Below are positions 63,490 through 64,000 of a stretch of DNA of 64,000 nucleotides, in pieces. The stretch's first letter is position 1. Every line of letters starts with the position of its first letter. Source of the DNA: Anaeramoeba flamelloides (taxonomy: Eukaryota > Metamonada > Anaeramoebidae); the NCBI GenBank assembly GCA_027625915.1, contig JANTQA010000057.1:8246001-8310000 (forward strand). Reading direction: 5' to 3'. The position numbers and the translations under genes are program-made. Below the pieces are notes generated by a model. That model saw only the letters and a list, made by a program, of their open reading frames with translations, was not told the origin of the DNA and did not search any database.

Positions 63490-64000
63490 TTATTTTTTTT
63501 TCCAAACAATTTTATTTTGTACAACTTTCTCATTTTGAACAATTTCAGGGAATATCACAAAGCATTTGTCTTTGACTTTGACATCTTTTTCAATTAGTAT
63601 TTGATTTTCTGGATTAAAAAAAACTTTACGGACTTTTGATAGCTTGAGTTTCAAATGTGGGAAGGATTGTAGTTGCCAAATGATTTGATAAAGATCAGAA
63701 ACATAGCTACCCCAAATTTGGAGATCTAATTTCATTTGGATTAAAGAAATTGTTGTTAATTTTTCTTTTGTTTTGGAATTGAACAAAGACGAAGAAAATT
63801 CATTTTGAAGTTGTAAAGCAATTCGATCCAAATATTCGTTTTCTTCTTCTTCTTCTTCTTTTTTAATTCTCGTCAACAATCTTAATTCATTTTGAATTCT
63901 TGTTGTAATTCTTTGGGTGTCTTCTATACATTTTTCGATTAGAGGTATCACATTTAAAATTAATTCAGTGTCCTGTACCCAAAGCTTTTGTTGCATTTGT
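63490..64000 (-). CDS. 3' part of an unrecognised coiled-coil gene, runs off the window
   Basis: The frame is open from the stop at 63490 to the right edge and encodes at least 168 residues. An N-terminal stretch looks helical (IEKCIEDTQRITTRIQNELR), followed by an acidic KKEEEEEENEYLDR segment and mixed sequence with WGSYVSDLYQIIWQLQSF. It ends PEIVQNEKVVQNKIVWKKK. Codon use and complexity look like a real gene. I do not recognise the family. The ATG near the edge may be internal, since the frame can continue upstream. Confidence 0.55.
   Translation of the reverse strand, partial: QMQQKLWVQDTELILNVIPLIEKCIEDTQRITTRIQNELRLLTRIKKEEEEEENEYLDRIALQLQNEFSSSLFNSKTKEKLTTISLIQMKLDLQIWGSYVSDLYQIIWQLQSFPHLKLKLSKVRKVFFNPENQILIEKDVKVKDKCFVIFPEIVQNEKVVQNKIVWKKK

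Overview
The window is nuclear DNA of a eukaryote: about three quarters or more A+T, genes broken by GT-AG introns, TAA stops, long homopolymer tracts and many short inverted-repeat transposons. The gene content (ankyrin+BTB, RCC1-like, RalGAP-beta-like, RABL6-like and ML-domain proteins) fits a free-living amoeboid or flagellate protist. A member of Anaeramoebae is my best guess from memory of their RCC1/BTB/ankyrin families, but this cannot be proven from the sequence alone. I see no rRNA, tRNA, CRISPR array or retroelement.

Layout. 1-3.3 kb: transposon relics. 3.5-4.3 kb (-): start of an RCC1-like gene, perhaps decayed. 4.4-9.7 kb: AT-rich intergenic DNA with dispersed repeats. 9.76-11.92 kb (-): a clean four-exon gene for a secreted/type I membrane protein with an ML (MD-2/NPC2-like) domain. 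12-20.5 kb: a transposon graveyard with several families and nested insertions. 20.5-34.6 kb (+): a RalGAP beta homologue in about eight exons, with introns of 5.9 and 3.2 kb. 34.9-35.4 kb: a mariner-type MITE. 37.4-40.0 kb (-): a RABL6-like GTPase gene with one in-frame TAA. 40.9-42.2 kb: a repeat relic. 42.55-59.30 kb (-): an ankyrin-BTB gene of about 28 exons. 59.3-63.5 kb: nested transposons. 63.49 kb to the right edge (-): the 3' part of an unrecognised gene.

The most striking feature is the ankyrin-BTB gene. Its eight ordinary exons are all in phase 0, and most stop just after the GADVN-type end of one ankyrin repeat or begin at the xTPLH start of the next. The missing beta-hairpin residues lie in the introns as strings of 3-nt (twice 6-nt) microexons, each with its own acceptor (TAG or AAG) and donor (GT). 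Twenty can be placed. Read in order they spell plausible ankyrin loops, such as N-A-N-G before NTPFH and R-DK-DE-E-G before LTPLH. Where an ordinary exon already encodes the loop, no microexons occur. Every microexon is a multiple of three, so any subset could be skipped without losing frame.

The RalGAP beta-like and RABL6-like genes are both small-GTPase-related and neighbours, but nothing in the sequence shows they work together. Much of the remaining DNA consists of Tc1/mariner-like, CACTA-like and unclassified terminal-inverted-repeat elements, several inserted into each other or into introns.
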